NCBI GenBank assembly: GCA_016180275.1
Contig: JACPBN010000089.1
Coordinates: 1-22,327 of the forward strand
DNA: 22,327 nt
DNA from: Candidatus Woesearchaeota archaeon
Lineage (GTDB): Archaea > Nanobdellota > Nanobdellia > Woesearchaeales > UBA10200
Direction: 5' to 3'
A program made the position numbers and the translations under genes. Positions 1 to 8,341 of the stretch are shown here, piece by piece; within the stretch, counting starts at the first letter, position 1; every line of letters starts with the position of its first letter. Under the pieces are notes generated by a model. It saw only the letters and a program-made list of their open reading frames with translations, had not been told where the DNA came from and searched no databases.

Positions 1-62
1 TAACGGCTTTTAGTTTTGGTTTCTTTTGTTAAAAAGATAAAGAACTACATTAATATTTCGCC

Positions 63-79
63 ACCAGTCATAGACTGGT
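63..79. other. Short perfect hairpin
   Basis: The arms ACCAGTC and GACTGGT form a 7-bp stem around a 3-base loop. It lies about 105 bases before the first gene. It could belong to the 3' end of an upstream transcript or to a 5' leader; nothing here decides. The rest of 1-183 holds only AT-rich promoter-like sequence, with TATA-like boxes near 104-111 and 124-131. Confidence 0.4.
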
Positions 80-183
80 CGGAAAGCCCTTTAATTCTAA
101 ATGTTTATATATAATTACTAATATTTATATACTCTAAATACATTATAAACTCTATTACTTAACATATTGAAAGAGGGTGTTAG

Positions 184-1764
184 ATGCCAAATCAAGTTTT
201 GATTAATTATATTGTTGAACAGCTGAATAAGGGCTTTAAGGCAGAACAGATTTCTCAGCATTTGATTAATAATAGGTATTCCCTGCAAGATGTTAATGAT
301 GCAATAGCAGTTGCTCAAAAAAGTGCAGTAAATTACCAGGCAACGCAACCAAGCTTGCAATCACGACAAACTGGAATCGTACAAACACAAACTGCATACC
401 AACCTCAACTACAATCTCAGGCATCTCAACAAACCTTTCAGCTGCCAATAGCTAACCCCAGGCTAGTTTATTATATAACACAGCAAAGAAATTCTGGCTT
501 TGATCAAAATTCAATAAGAAATTATCTGCTAAGATACGGATACGCTGCCCAGCAGATAGATCCGGCAGTAGATGCAGTATTTCATCCAGCTGCAACGAGC
601 ACAGGCAAGCATATAACACATCTTGGCGCAATAATAGTAAGTGTTATCGTCTTGGTATCAGTATTTTCCGGCGCAGGATTGTTTTTCTTCTTTCAATTCT
701 CCCAGGATAATAATATAGAAGACCAATTAATGGATTATACTGTTAAAGCAGCTAAGACTAGCTTGTTGCCAGGCGATACTCTTAGTTTTGAGATTAGCAT
801 GGACAATAAGGGCAATGATAAAAGATACGATGTTGAATTAACACATAAAATATTGGATGCAGATCAGAAAGAAATAGATTCTCTGCAAGAAACAGTTGCA
901 GTTGAGACAACAACAGAACAAGTAACAGAGATTAAAGTTCCGGAAAATCTTAAGACAGGCAAATATAAGCTGGTTTCTGTTGGCAGATATGGTGAAGATG
1001 AAAGCCAAGAAGTATCTGCCAGCTTTAGTTTTGAAGTGAAAGGAGCAGATTTTAGTAAAGGCGATGACACAGAAAAACAGCCTAAGGTAGATCAGCCAAA
1101 GAAGATAGATACTCCTAAAAAAACAGATACAAAACCTCAGCCACCGACACAACAGCCTAAAACAGATACGCCTGAGAAAATTCAGCCTGAATCACAACCA
1201 TCTGCGCAACCAAGCACAGATGATAAAACTCCTGCTAAAGACGCAAAAGCATTACCAGATGAAGATGAACAAAAAGTTTCTATTGATGAGATAGAAACAG
1301 ATGTTAGGACTAAGGCAGCAGACCCTAGCAAGATATCAGAGGCAGACGCCCTCTGTCAAACCTTAACTACTCAAAATGAAAAGGATTATTGTTATTCAGA
1401 CATAGCTGAAGTCAGCAAACAAAAACAATACTGTGATAAAATTAATCATCAATATAGAAGAGATGTCTGCTACCTGAATAATTTTATGGAAAAAGGCGAT
1501 TATTCAGTTTGCGATGTTATAGTTGATTATGAGTTAAACCTGGCATGTAAAGAGCAGGCCAAGCGCGCAGTAACATCTGCTCAACCAGCTCAACCAGCAA
1601 CACAGACAGCGGCTACAATCTCTCCGCCGGGTTCTGATTCAACTGCCTCTTCTGATGCTCCTGCTTCTGGCTCAGCTACAACTTCTGATGGTGCTAATAA
1701 TACTAGCGACTTAACTAATGCACAAAACACTACTCAAGCAAATGAGGAATCGCAAAATCAATGA
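184..1764 (+). CDS. Membrane-anchored protein: duplicated helical repeat, TM, beta-sandwich, Cys-pair repeats
   Basis: No full-length family is recognised. Residues 3-44 and 92-133 are two copies of a helical repeat that align without gaps (pattern YI..Q.N.GF....I...L...Y); similar repeats occur in DPANN membrane proteins. A single TM helix spans about 147-171. Residues 185-287 look like a CARDB/Ig-like beta sandwich (LLPGDTLSFEISMDNKGN). A Pro/Lys/Thr/Gln-rich linker covers 295-360. Three Cys-pair repeats follow (C391/C403, C417/C429, C443/C455; exact 26-residue period), then a Ser/Ala/Thr-rich tail to 526. The expected topology is N-terminal repeats in the cytoplasm and the rest outside (inferred). 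The Cys module matches that of the lipoprotein at 8342. The start is supported by a gagggtg Shine-Dalgarno-like run 5 bases upstream. The role is unknown, possibly envelope binding or assembly. Confidence 0.8.
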   Translation: MPNQVLINYIVEQLNKGFKAEQISQHLINNRYSLQDVNDAIAVAQKSAVNYQATQPSLQSRQTGIVQTQTAYQPQLQSQASQQTFQLPIANPRLVYYITQQRNSGFDQNSIRNYLLRYGYAAQQIDPAVDAVFHPAATSTGKHITHLGAIIVSVIVLVSVFSGAGLFFFFQFSQDNNIEDQLMDYTVKAAKTSLLPGDTLSFEISMDNKGNDKRYDVELTHKILDADQKEIDSLQETVAVETTTEQVTEIKVPENLKTGKYKLVSVGRYGEDESQEVSASFSFEVKGADFSKGDDTEKQPKVDQPKKIDTPKKTDTKPQPPTQQPKTDTPEKIQPESQPSAQPSTDDKTPAKDAKALPDEDEQKVSIDEIETDVRTKAADPSKISEADALCQTLTTQNEKDYCYSDIAEVSKQKQYCDKINHQYRRDVCYLNNFMEKGDYSVCDVIVDYELNLACKEQAKRAVTSAQPAQPATQTAATISPPGSDSTASSDAPASGSATTSDGANNTSDLTNAQNTTQANEESQNQ

Positions 1765-1876
1765 CTCACAAATCAAAATACAGAAGTGCAGTATGGCTCT
1801 AAATTCATTATTATCATTATCATCGTTATCAATAACATCGTTATTACTAATCATTATCTATTAATTCAGGTGCAAT

Positions 1877-3673
1877 ATGGCAGATTTAATATTAGAGCTT
1901 GGCATTGTAATGATACTGGCAACTTTCTTTGGGTATATAGCTCGTGCTTTCAAGCAGCCATTAATCCCTGCTTATATTCTAGCTGGCATAGTTATTGGGC
2001 CTATGCTTGGTTTAGTCACAAATTCAGATGTAATTACTTCAATGAGCGAGATCGGGATTGCTTTTTTCTTGTTTGTAATAGGCTTAGAATTGACATTAAA
2101 AAAATTAAAAGATGTTGCGTCTGTTGCATTATTAGGAGGCAGCATCCAGATAGTGATATTATTTTTTCTAGGGTTAGCAACTGCATTCTTTCTCGGATTT
2201 AAAAGCATAGAAATGCTGTATGTTGCCCTTATTGTGTGCTTTTCTTCAACAATGGTTGTTGTAAAATTATTGTCAGACAAGAAAGAGCTTGATACACTGC
2301 ATGCTCGCATTATAATCGGCATTCTCTTGGTAGAAGATTTATTTGCAGTATTTGCGCTCTCAATAATGTCAATTGTCCAGGATATAGCTCCATTAATTTT
2401 CCTGATTGCAATTTTCAAGGGAGCCATATTTATTATCGCAGCTATGATTATGATATTATATTTTTTTAAGCCTCTGTTTAAATATGCAGCAAAATCTCAG
2501 GAGCTTTTTTTGCTGTTGTCATTGTCAACATGCTTCTTTTTCTCAATACTGGCATTGAACATTGGCAATATTCTGACTTATTTTTTAGCTTCGCCTAATT
2601 TTGATCCATTAGGATTAGCAAGCTCTCCTCAACTCTTAAATTCAATAAAGTCTGGGTTCTCAATTGCAATAGGCGCATTTATTGCAGGCGCAGGCTTAGC
2701 TAATCTTCCATATAATCTGGAGATAATAGGCAAAGTAAAGTCATTAAAGGATTTTTTCTCAACTATATTCTATGTTTCCTTAGGGTTAAGCATAGGCATA
2801 AATTTTACAGGCTCTATTCTAGTTCCTGTTTTAGTATTGACGCTTTTTGTGATCCTGCTTAAGCCGTTTGTTATTATGTTGATGTGCAGCATATTTGGTT
2901 ATGCAAAAAAGCCAAGTTTTCAGACAGCAATTTCTTTGACGCAGATAAGCGAATTTAGCTTAATAATAGTTGCGCAAGGCATAGTGCTTGGACATATTCA
3001 GAATGATCTCCTGGTGCTGGCGATTATATTGTCTGTGATTACCATTTCTCTGACATCTTATCTCATCAAATATGAAAGCTGGATATATAATACATTTTTT
3101 AGGAACTTTATGCTGTTTGACAGGTTAAGCCCTGCAAAAAACTTAGAGTATTTTCCGCAAAAGATTAAGAGCAATATTGTTGTAGTAGGGTATAATAGGA
3201 TAGGTTATAAGGTTGTTGATACATTAAGAAAAATGAAGAAGAAGATTATTGTTGTTGATTTTAATCCTGAAACAATACATAGCCTGATCAGCCAGAAAAT
3301 TCCTTGCATTTATGGAGATATTTCTGATTTAGAAATAATTGAGCGCTTGGAATTAAAAGGCGTTAACACTTTGATCTCAACAGTTTCAGACCTGACAGAT
3401 AATATCTTGTTAATAAAAAAGCTCAAGCAGGAAAATAAGAGTGCTACGGCAATAGTGACGGCTTTAGATATTCCAGAAGCATTAGAGCTATATGAAAATG
3501 GAGCAGATTATGTTATTTTGCCGCACTATATTGGCGGTGAGCATATATCTTTGCTGTTAGTGGATTTCTCAAAGAATATTAAAAAACTCCTTAAAACAAA
3601 AGTTGCACATATAGAAGAGCTAAAGCACAGGCATAATCTGGGGCACCATCATCATATGAATAAGATAGCATAA
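1877..3673 (+). CDS. CPA2-family cation/proton antiporter (KefB type) with TrkA-N domain
   Basis: This 598-residue integral membrane protein has about 12 hydrophobic segments over residues 1-400, typical of CPA2 Na+(K+)/H+ exchangers. The N-terminal helix carries PLIPAYILAGIVIGP, and QISEF at 356-360 is the family motif preceding the last helices. Residues about 431-550 form a TrkA-N/RCK nucleotide-binding domain starting NIVVVGYNRIG, with an acidic strand end (VVDFNPE); the second glycine of the usual GxGxxG is Asn. The C-terminus is His-rich (HRHNLGHHHH), which might bind metal or be incidental. The start is set by a GGTG Shine-Dalgarno at 1869-1872, 4 bases before ATG. The exchanged cation (K+ or Na+) cannot be told from sequence. 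It is followed by other membrane and ion-transport genes. Confidence 0.93.
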   Translation: MADLILELGIVMILATFFGYIARAFKQPLIPAYILAGIVIGPMLGLVTNSDVITSMSEIGIAFFLFVIGLELTLKKLKDVASVALLGGSIQIVILFFLGLATAFFLGFKSIEMLYVALIVCFSSTMVVVKLLSDKKELDTLHARIIIGILLVEDLFAVFALSIMSIVQDIAPLIFLIAIFKGAIFIIAAMIMILYFFKPLFKYAAKSQELFLLLSLSTCFFFSILALNIGNILTYFLASPNFDPLGLASSPQLLNSIKSGFSIAIGAFIAGAGLANLPYNLEIIGKVKSLKDFFSTIFYVSLGLSIGINFTGSILVPVLVLTLFVILLKPFVIMLMCSIFGYAKKPSFQTAISLTQISEFSLIIVAQGIVLGHIQNDLLVLAIILSVITISLTSYLIKYESWIYNTFFRNFMLFDRLSPAKNLEYFPQKIKSNIVVVGYNRIGYKVVDTLRKMKKKIIVVDFNPETIHSLISQKIPCIYGDISDLEIIERLELKGVNTLISTVSDLTDNILLIKKLKQENKSATAIVTALDIPEALELYENGADYVILPHYIGGEHISLLLVDFSKNIKKLLKTKVAHIEELKHRHNLGHHHHMNKIA

Positions 3674-3732
3674 AAATAACTAAAAGCAATGGGCGCAGAT
3701 TATAGCATAGTAGATTGGCTGTAACTGTATAT

Positions 3733-3740
3733 TTTATAAA
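3733..3740 (+). promoter_or_regulatory. TATA box for the small membrane protein
   Basis: TTTATAAA is centred about 28 bases before ATG 3765 but only 7 bases before ATG 3744. Archaeal TATA boxes sit about 26-30 bases before the transcript start, so a leaderless transcript would begin at the second ATG. This favours the shorter protein. Confidence 0.55.
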
Positions 3741-3764
3741 TTTATGCGATTTAACAAGCAAAAA

Positions 3765-3962
3765 ATGAGCCTGCTAAGAGATATTATCGGTTATTCTTTT
3801 ATTGTATTAGGTGTTATTGGGCTTTTTGTGCCTGTGTTCCAAGGAATCGCTTTTATACTAATTGGCTTAGCAATCTTAAATCAGCCTAAAATAAGGAATA
3901 ATTTTATAAAGATTTATCACGAAATTAAAAAATACAAAATAAATAAAAATAATAAAAAATAA
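3765..3962 (+). CDS. Small PGPGW-like two-helix membrane protein
   Basis: From ATG 3765 this gives a 65-residue protein beginning MSLLRDIIGYSF. It has a hydrophobic hairpin IVLGVIGLFVPVFQGIAFILIGLAIL and a basic C-terminal tail (KKYKINKNNKK). The hairpin with a central turn resembles the putative transmembrane PGPGW family, although the turn here is VPVFQG rather than PGPGW, so the assignment is by shape. An in-frame ATG at 3744 would add seven residues, but the TATA box placement argues for 3765. The function is unknown. It lies in the same direction as the antiporter and the CRM protein. Confidence 0.6.
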   Translation: MSLLRDIIGYSFIVLGVIGLFVPVFQGIAFILIGLAILNQPKIRNNFIKIYHEIKKYKINKNNKK

Positions 3963-3986
3963 AACTGACTTTATCACACATGTAAA

Positions 3987-4250
3987 ATGACAGAAGCTGA
4001 TTTAAAAGAATTAAGGAAAAGAGCAAGAAAACTAAGTGTTATCGTAAGAATAGGTAAAAATGGCATAACTGATACTCTTATTGAGGAAATCAAAAAAATA
4101 CTAAAGCTAAGAAAGCTGATCAAGGTTAAGTTTTTGCCGTCATTTAATGATGAACAGGATAGATTTGAGGCAGCTAAACTGATTGCTGATAAAACTAACA
4201 GCTTGCTGGTACAAGTAATCGGGAATAATGCAGTATTATATAAAAAATAG
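3987..4250 (+). CDS. CRM-domain (YhbY-family) RNA-binding protein
   Basis: This 87-residue protein is a single CRM domain. Residues 1-20 form a basic helix (LKELRKRARKL), then IVRIGKNGIT carries the GxxG loop (GKNG) that contacts RNA in the family. A helix (IEEIKKILKLRKLIKVKF), a second helix (RFEAAKLIADKTNSLL) and the terminal strand VQVIGNNAVLYKK complete the fold. Bacterial YhbY associates with pre-50S ribosomal particles, and the archaeal homologues (COG1534) are assumed to act on rRNA or ribosomes. Length and motif fit the family. Its stop is 5 bases before the exchanger gene, so the two are probably co-transcribed. Confidence 0.9.
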   Translation: MTEADLKELRKRARKLSVIVRIGKNGITDTLIEEIKKILKLRKLIKVKFLPSFNDEQDRFEAAKLIADKTNSLLVQVIGNNAVLYKK

Positions 4251-4255
4251 TCTTT

Positions 4256-5395
4256 ATGGAGCTTTATCAAATGAAGATTGAACCTGAATTTTTTAAAAAG
4301 CCGCCAAAGCCAAGCAAAATTAATGTGAATTATTTTTTCATGTGGATGTTGGTATTTATACCTATATCCATTGCATTAAAAGTTTCAAGCTATAATAATA
4401 CTCTACTATTTGTAACCTCAATCTTAGCGCTGGTGCCAATAGCAAGGTATCTTGGCAAAGCAACTGAGCAGATAAGCATACAAACTAATAATACAATTGG
4501 AGCTTTGCTGAATGCAACGTTTGGAAACATAATAGAACTGATCATTGCAATACTTGCTATCTCTCGAGGTTATTTTGAGCTAGTGCAGGCATCTATAGTT
4601 GGATCAATTATGGGCAATATTTTATTGTTAGTTGGCCTAAGCATATTTTTTGGCGGATTAAAATTTACTGAGCAGAGATTCAACAAGCAAGCAGCTGGCG
4701 TCAGCTCTACAATGTTAATTATTTCAGTTGTTGGGTTAAGTGTGCCGACATTATTTGCATATCTGCCAGCAATTCGAGGAGCGCAGCCAAGGCTTGAATC
4801 AATATTAATATTAAGCTTGCTCCTCTCTGGCATACTTGCCCTAGTTTACATAGCAGGATTGCTTTTTACATTATTTACACATAAGCATTTGTTCGATATA
4901 ACAGATGAATATACTGAAGAGCATATCAAGCCAGAATGGACAAGGCGTTTTGCAGCAATTGTCTTATTTGTCTTTATAATATTTGCAGCACTGGAATCAG
5001 AGTTTTTGATTAGCACGATTAGCCATGCATCTGAGTCAATGGGGTTATCACAGACATTTATAGGCATAGTTATTGTTGCAATTATTACCAACATTGCAGA
5101 GAAATCAGCAGCTGTTACAATGGCTCTGCGAAATAAAATTTCATTATCAATAGAAATAGGCACAAGCTCTGCCATTCAGATTGCATTATTCGTAGTTCCA
5201 ATACTTGTGTTTGTCAGTACATTTATCCTGCATAAGCCATTTACTGTGTTATTCAGTTTCTTCCAGATAATAGCTATGATTTTTGCAGTCATGATTGTAA
5301 ATTACTTATCAAGCGACGGAAGATGCAATTGGTTAGAAGGACTGCAGCTGATCAGCGTTTATCTGATTTTGGCGGTGGCGTTCTATTTTGTGTAG
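4256..5395 (+). CDS. CaCA-superfamily cation exchanger, Ca2+/H+ (CAX/ChaA) type
   Basis: The 379-residue protein has about 11 hydrophobic segments in two inverted halves. The first alpha repeat carries NATFGNIIELIIAI (residues about 86-99), where the Glu is the cation-binding acid. The second carries TNIAEKSAAVTMAL from residue 278, followed by SSAIQIALFVVP. Both repeats match the CAX pattern GNxxE. Known CAX/ChaA proteins export Ca2+ (sometimes Na+ or Mn2+) in exchange for protons across the cytoplasmic membrane. An acidic stretch, DITDEYTEEH, lies between the halves. Alternative starts are ATG 4256 and ATG 4271; a TATA-like run at 4235-4243 would suit the second, while operon reading suits the first. 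It overlaps nothing and is followed after 3 bases by another small membrane gene. Confidence 0.92.
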   Translation: MELYQMKIEPEFFKKPPKPSKINVNYFFMWMLVFIPISIALKVSSYNNTLLFVTSILALVPIARYLGKATEQISIQTNNTIGALLNATFGNIIELIIAILAISRGYFELVQASIVGSIMGNILLLVGLSIFFGGLKFTEQRFNKQAAGVSSTMLIISVVGLSVPTLFAYLPAIRGAQPRLESILILSLLLSGILALVYIAGLLFTLFTHKHLFDITDEYTEEHIKPEWTRRFAAIVLFVFIIFAALESEFLISTISHASESMGLSQTFIGIVIVAIITNIAEKSAAVTMALRNKISLSIEIGTSSAIQIALFVVPILVFVSTFILHKPFTVLFSFFQIIAMIFAVMIVNYLSSDGRCNWLEGLQLISVYLILAVAFYFV

Positions 5396-5398
5396 AAA

Positions 5399-5680
5399 AT
5401 GGCATTCCTATCCAAATTTATTGGCGCAGTTGGCTTGATTCTCATAGCTCTTGGAGTAATTACAAAACAGAGAAAAAGCCAAGACAGGTATTACCTTGCA
5501 GGCGGTTTGTTTCTAACAATCTACAGCATCTACATCAAAGATGTTGTGTTTATAATTCTGCAGATGATCTTTCTAATGGCAGCAGGCTATGATTTAGTTA
5601 AAATTGATAATAATACTAAACCTAATCCTAAAATTACGAAAGAATCTCACCAAAAGAAAATTAAAAATACCCTAAGCTAA
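5399..5680 (+). CDS. Small two- to three-helix membrane protein (CBU_0592-like)
   Basis: This 93-residue protein has hydrophobic segments at residues about 5-22 (FIGAVGLILIALGVITK), 31-45 (YYLAGGLFLTIYSIY) and 47-66 (DVVFIILQMIFLMAAGYDLV), then a Lys/Asn-rich cytoplasmic tail. The layout GGLFLTIYSI..D..FIILQ resembles the small CBU_0592-like membrane domain of unknown role; this is recalled, not searched. The start is 3 bases after the exchanger stop, so it is translated from the same mRNA and may be an accessory of the exchanger (inferred). Confidence 0.65.
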   Translation: MAFLSKFIGAVGLILIALGVITKQRKSQDRYYLAGGLFLTIYSIYIKDVVFIILQMIFLMAAGYDLVKIDNNTKPNPKITKESHQKKIKNTLS

Positions 5681-5700
5681 AAAGAAATAAAAACTAAATT

Positions 5701-6243
5701 TCAAGTTTGCGGTTTCTTAACATGGTCTGGCCTGTTAAAACTCCTGATCAGATATTTGCCAGGTGCTTTGTCCAAGTCAACAAAATTATCTGCAACCTCT
5801 TTTATCCTTGAAGAAGCGCTTTTGCCAAATGCAATTACTTCTGTCCTGCAGCCAAGAGCTGTAACATGTTCTAACAAATCCTTAAAATCACCGTCTCCTG
5901 AAACTAGGACAACGCAGTCTAATTTATTTGCCATTCGCATTATGTCCATTGCAATGCCAACATCCCAATCGCCTTTTTTAGCTCCGCCATAGAAAACTTG
6001 CAGATCTTTTGCGCGAATCTCTATCCCCATAGCTTCAAGAGCATCAAAGAAATTCTGCTCATCCTTGACATCTGCCTTTATTACATAGGCAAATGCCCTG
6101 ATTAACTTTCTGCCATTTACTGCTGTTTTAAGAATTGCATTAAAATTAACTTTTGCATTATACAAGTTTCTGCCAGAATAATACATGTTCTGTACATCAA
6201 TAAAAACCCCTACCCTCTGATCCTTGTGCTGTGCTGTTGGCAT
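5701..6243 (-). CDS. LabA-like NYN-domain protein (putative PIN-fold RNase)
   Basis: This 180-residue protein is a complete NYN domain. FIDVQNMYY (residues 14-22) is the first acidic/Asn motif, KKGDWDVGIAMDI (89-101) the second and VLVSGDGDF (112-120) the third. D16, N19, D94, D100, D117 and D119 form the expected metal-binding cluster of PIN-like nucleases. NYN proteins of the LabA/DUF88 group are putative metal-dependent RNases in RNA processing; no substrate can be named. The start is set by a strong GGTGA Shine-Dalgarno (plus-strand tcacc at 6248-6252), five bases from the ATG. It converges with the preceding membrane gene, separated by only 20 bases. Confidence 0.92.
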   Translation of the reverse strand: MPTAQHKDQRVGVFIDVQNMYYSGRNLYNAKVNFNAILKTAVNGRKLIRAFAYVIKADVKDEQNFFDALEAMGIEIRAKDLQVFYGGAKKGDWDVGIAMDIMRMANKLDCVVLVSGDGDFKDLLEHVTALGCRTEVIAFGKSASSRIKEVADNFVDLDKAPGKYLIRSFNRPDHVKKPQT

Positions 6244-6380
6244 TTTGTCACCTTTTTTTAATATACTTCTGCAATAAAAAAGTATTTAACATCATTATTT
6301 CATTGCCTCTGCGCACATATGCGTTTGTGATATATATGCCTTTTGGTCTTTTATACCCTCGGCTATTATAATAGAGGCAA

Positions 6381-6623
6381 TTATCTCATTACAGGAAACG
6401 CTTCTTTAAATCCGCAATTTGTGCACTTAATTCCGCCATCTGCTACGTCAATCTCAAGCGTATTCTTTTTGCAACGGGGGCATTTCATTCTGGATTTCTT
6501 CCGGAGCTCTGATTCTGGCAGAATTGAGTCAACATTATCATCGTTAATGATATCGTCATCTGTAAGTTCATCATCTAATTCATCAGATGTTTCATCAACA
6601 TTAAAATCTTTTTTTAACCGCAT
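6381..6623 (-). CDS. Small zinc-ribbon protein with acidic N-terminal tail
   Basis: This 80-residue protein starts with a strongly acidic stretch (residues 9-34, mostly D/E) and ends in a zinc ribbon with C48-P-R-C51 and C67-T-N-C70, framed MKCPRCKKNTLEID and GGIKCTNCGF. The ribbon resembles those of the TFIIS/RPB9-like and other archaeal nucleic-acid-binding proteins, but the protein is too short to assign. A palindromic TATA box (TTTATAAA, 6646-6653) lies 23-30 bases before the ATG, so the mRNA is probably leaderless. It lies upstream of the NYN gene but has its own promoter. Confidence 0.8.
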   Translation of the reverse strand: MRLKKDFNVDETSDELDDELTDDDIINDDNVDSILPESELRKKSRMKCPRCKKNTLEIDVADGGIKCTNCGFKEAFPVMR

Positions 6624-6645
6624 AAGTTAATTATATAGAAAGGTA

Positions 6646-6653
6646 TTTATAAA
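6646..6653 (-). promoter_or_regulatory. TATA box of the zinc-ribbon gene
   Basis: TTTATAAA sits 23-30 bases before the ATG at 6623 on the minus strand, the standard spacing for a leaderless archaeal transcript. Confidence 0.6.
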
Positions 6654-6728
6654 TATTTGTCTATTTTGACCATAATTGTATTTATTAGAGGTTATTATAC
6701 TCTAATTAATTTTAATTAAGGGATTAAG

Positions 6729-7719
6729 ATGAAAGTATTATTAACAGGCTCAACTGGTTTTTTAGGCAGATATGTTGCACAGCAATTAGCTAAACAGAAG
6801 CATAAATTCATCTGCCTAGTTAGAAAAACAAGCAACCCTAATCAAGTAGAATATCTAAGCTCTTTGGGCGCAGAAATTGTCTATGGCGATATGCTTGAAC
6901 CAGCTGCTTTAGAAGAGCCAATAAAAAGAGTGGATGCAATAATACATCTTGTTGGAATAATTCATGACAAACAGCAAGATTTTGTCGAGGTCCATGTAAA
7001 TGGAACACAAAATCTGGTTAATGCAGTGAATGAAAGCAAAATAGGTATTTCTACTAATGTAACAAACAATAAAAAATCAGCACTAAAAAAATCTACATCA
7101 GTATCAAAATTCAAATTTATTTATGTAAGTGCATTAGGCGTTAATAATATTCCAGAAAAAAATGAGACAAAATACTTTAAAACAAAATATCTTGCAGAGG
7201 AAATTGTCAGAGATGCAGGAGTAAATTACGGCTTAACGTACACTATTTTCCGCCCATCAATCATTGCAGGCAGAGAAGACAAGTCAATAAACACATTTGC
7301 AGCTGTGATAAAAAAATTCCCTATCATTGGAGTGCCTGCAGTTAAAGGAAAATTACAGCCAATTTATGTTGAGGATTTGGCTTATTGCATCGTTAATAGC
7401 CTAAAAGACAAAAAATCAGATGAAAAAAATAAGAATAAAAAAACTACGGCTAAAAAAGGCACAGCTCAAAATACAAATAAAAATGAATCAGATAATCGCT
7501 TCTGTATTAGGCAAAAAAAGACTGTTCTTTAAAGTGCCATTGTTTTTGATGTTTCCAGTTGCCATGGTAATTGAAAAGTTTTCTAAAAACCCATTAATAA
7601 CTCCAGATCAACTTAAGATGTTACAGCTTGATAATGTTTGCGAGCAGAAAGCTGCAGAAAAGATGTTTAAGAGAAAGTTTGCCAGATTAGAAGATGCGCT
7701 AGGCACTTATTTGGCTTAA
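6729..7719 (+). pseudogene. NAD-dependent epimerase (NDUFA9-like atypical SDR), split by a frameshift
   Basis: The first open frame (6729-7532) codes for the Rossmann domain: GSTGFLG at 7-13, GDMLEP at 53-58, IIHLVGIIHD, S134, and the active-site pair Y149/K153 in YFKTK. IFRPSIIAG and LQPIYVEDLA follow, as in NDUFA9-like atypical SDRs. The frame then runs into Lys/Asn-rich sequence and stops. The C-terminal domain continues in the +1 frame to 7719 (MNQIIASVLGKKRLFFKVP through LITPDQLKMLQLDNV). The usual ELGGPE-type strand between the halves is missing, replaced by A-rich sequence with runs of 6-7 A. A second low-complexity insert lies at residues 108-128. Explanations are a real mutation, a homopolymer read error or recoding. 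TTAAGGGA near 6717 serves as the start signal. Confidence 0.8.
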
Positions 7720-7786
7720 ACCGCTGAAATTCAAATAATTAGTTTATTTAACTCATCTGTCTTTCGCTACTTTCGAATCTACTGTA

Positions 7787-7806
7787 ATAACCAATAGAGT
7801 TAAATA
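7787..7806 (+). promoter_or_regulatory. Promoter element shared with the HEPN-gene promoter
   Basis: ATAACCAATAGAGTTAAATA matches 18 of 20 bases of the element at 21879-21898. It ends in a TTAAATA box, and a second TATA-like run (tatataag) follows at 7817-7824. It lies about 100 bases before the HPF-like gene. AGTTATAACT, a perfect 10-bp palindrome, lies at 7841-7850. Confidence 0.4.
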
Positions 7807-7904
7807 TAACCTAGGTATATAAGATAACTAAGCTTAACAGAGTTATAACTTAATAATTTTATTAACAGCAATCAGATCAATAAAATATAAAAAAAGTAGA
7901 TACA

Positions 7905-8228
7905 ATGGACAACATACAATTTGTAGGCACAGACAAATTATCTGCAGAGGAATTAACAGTTGCGAAAGCAGTCTGCTCTTCTTACTATGGCAAATTAGAG
8001 AGAGAAATAAAAAAAATAACCCAGCTTGTTATACATATAAAGCCGCAAAGCAAAGGCGGAAATAGGAAACGTTATCAAGTCATAGCAAGACTGCATACGC
8101 CTAGAAAAATATTTGATTCTGATGTTCTTGAATGGGACTTAAGCAAAGCAGTGCATACTGCATTAGAAGATATAAAAAAAGAGGCACAACATAAGTGCCA
8201 TACTGATGACCAGCATAACAAGGCATAG
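7905..8228 (+). CDS. HPF/RaiA-like ribosome-associated protein
   Basis: The 107-residue protein has the small alpha/beta layout of ribosome hibernation factors: a helix (SAEELTVAKAVCSSYYGKLER), a strand (QLVIHIKP), a basic turn (SKGGNRKR), a strand (YQVIARLHTPRKIF), then WDLSKAVHTALEDIKKEAQ. The combination 'LVIHIKP..KGG.RKRY.V.ARL' plus 'WDL..AVH.ALEDI' is the RaiA/HPF signature as I remember it. Members bind the 30S decoding region and block translation in resting cells. It lacks the long dimerising C-terminal domain of long HPF. The end is His/Asp-rich. It stands alone, with about 185 bases of regulatory sequence upstream. Confidence 0.68.
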   Translation: MDNIQFVGTDKLSAEELTVAKAVCSSYYGKLEREIKKITQLVIHIKPQSKGGNRKRYQVIARLHTPRKIFDSDVLEWDLSKAVHTALEDIKKEAQHKCHTDDQHNKA

Positions 8229-8341
8229 GGTTAATAGTTAGTGTTAATAATAATTATTTACCTTATAAGTTATCTTTCTAATCGTTATTTTTCATTAAAC
8301 TTATCAAAAACTTTAAAAATAACCCAATTAATTCCAGGCAT

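Noticed and set aside
59..66. CGCCACCA resembling a tRNA 3' end
   Set aside because: There is no T-arm GGTTC-type sequence or matching 5' acceptor upstream; the CCA belongs to the ACCAGTC hairpin.
1786..2202. 138-codon open frame overlapping the antiporter start
   Set aside because: It overlaps the well-supported KefB frame, has Trp/Cys/Ser-rich nonsense composition, and starts in a TTA/TCA low-complexity spacer.
3640..3673. His-rich end of the antiporter as a possible affinity tag or metal site
   Set aside because: The run is natural-looking and mixed with Leu, Gly, Asn and Met; there is no sign of vector sequence and no metal-binding motif to claim.
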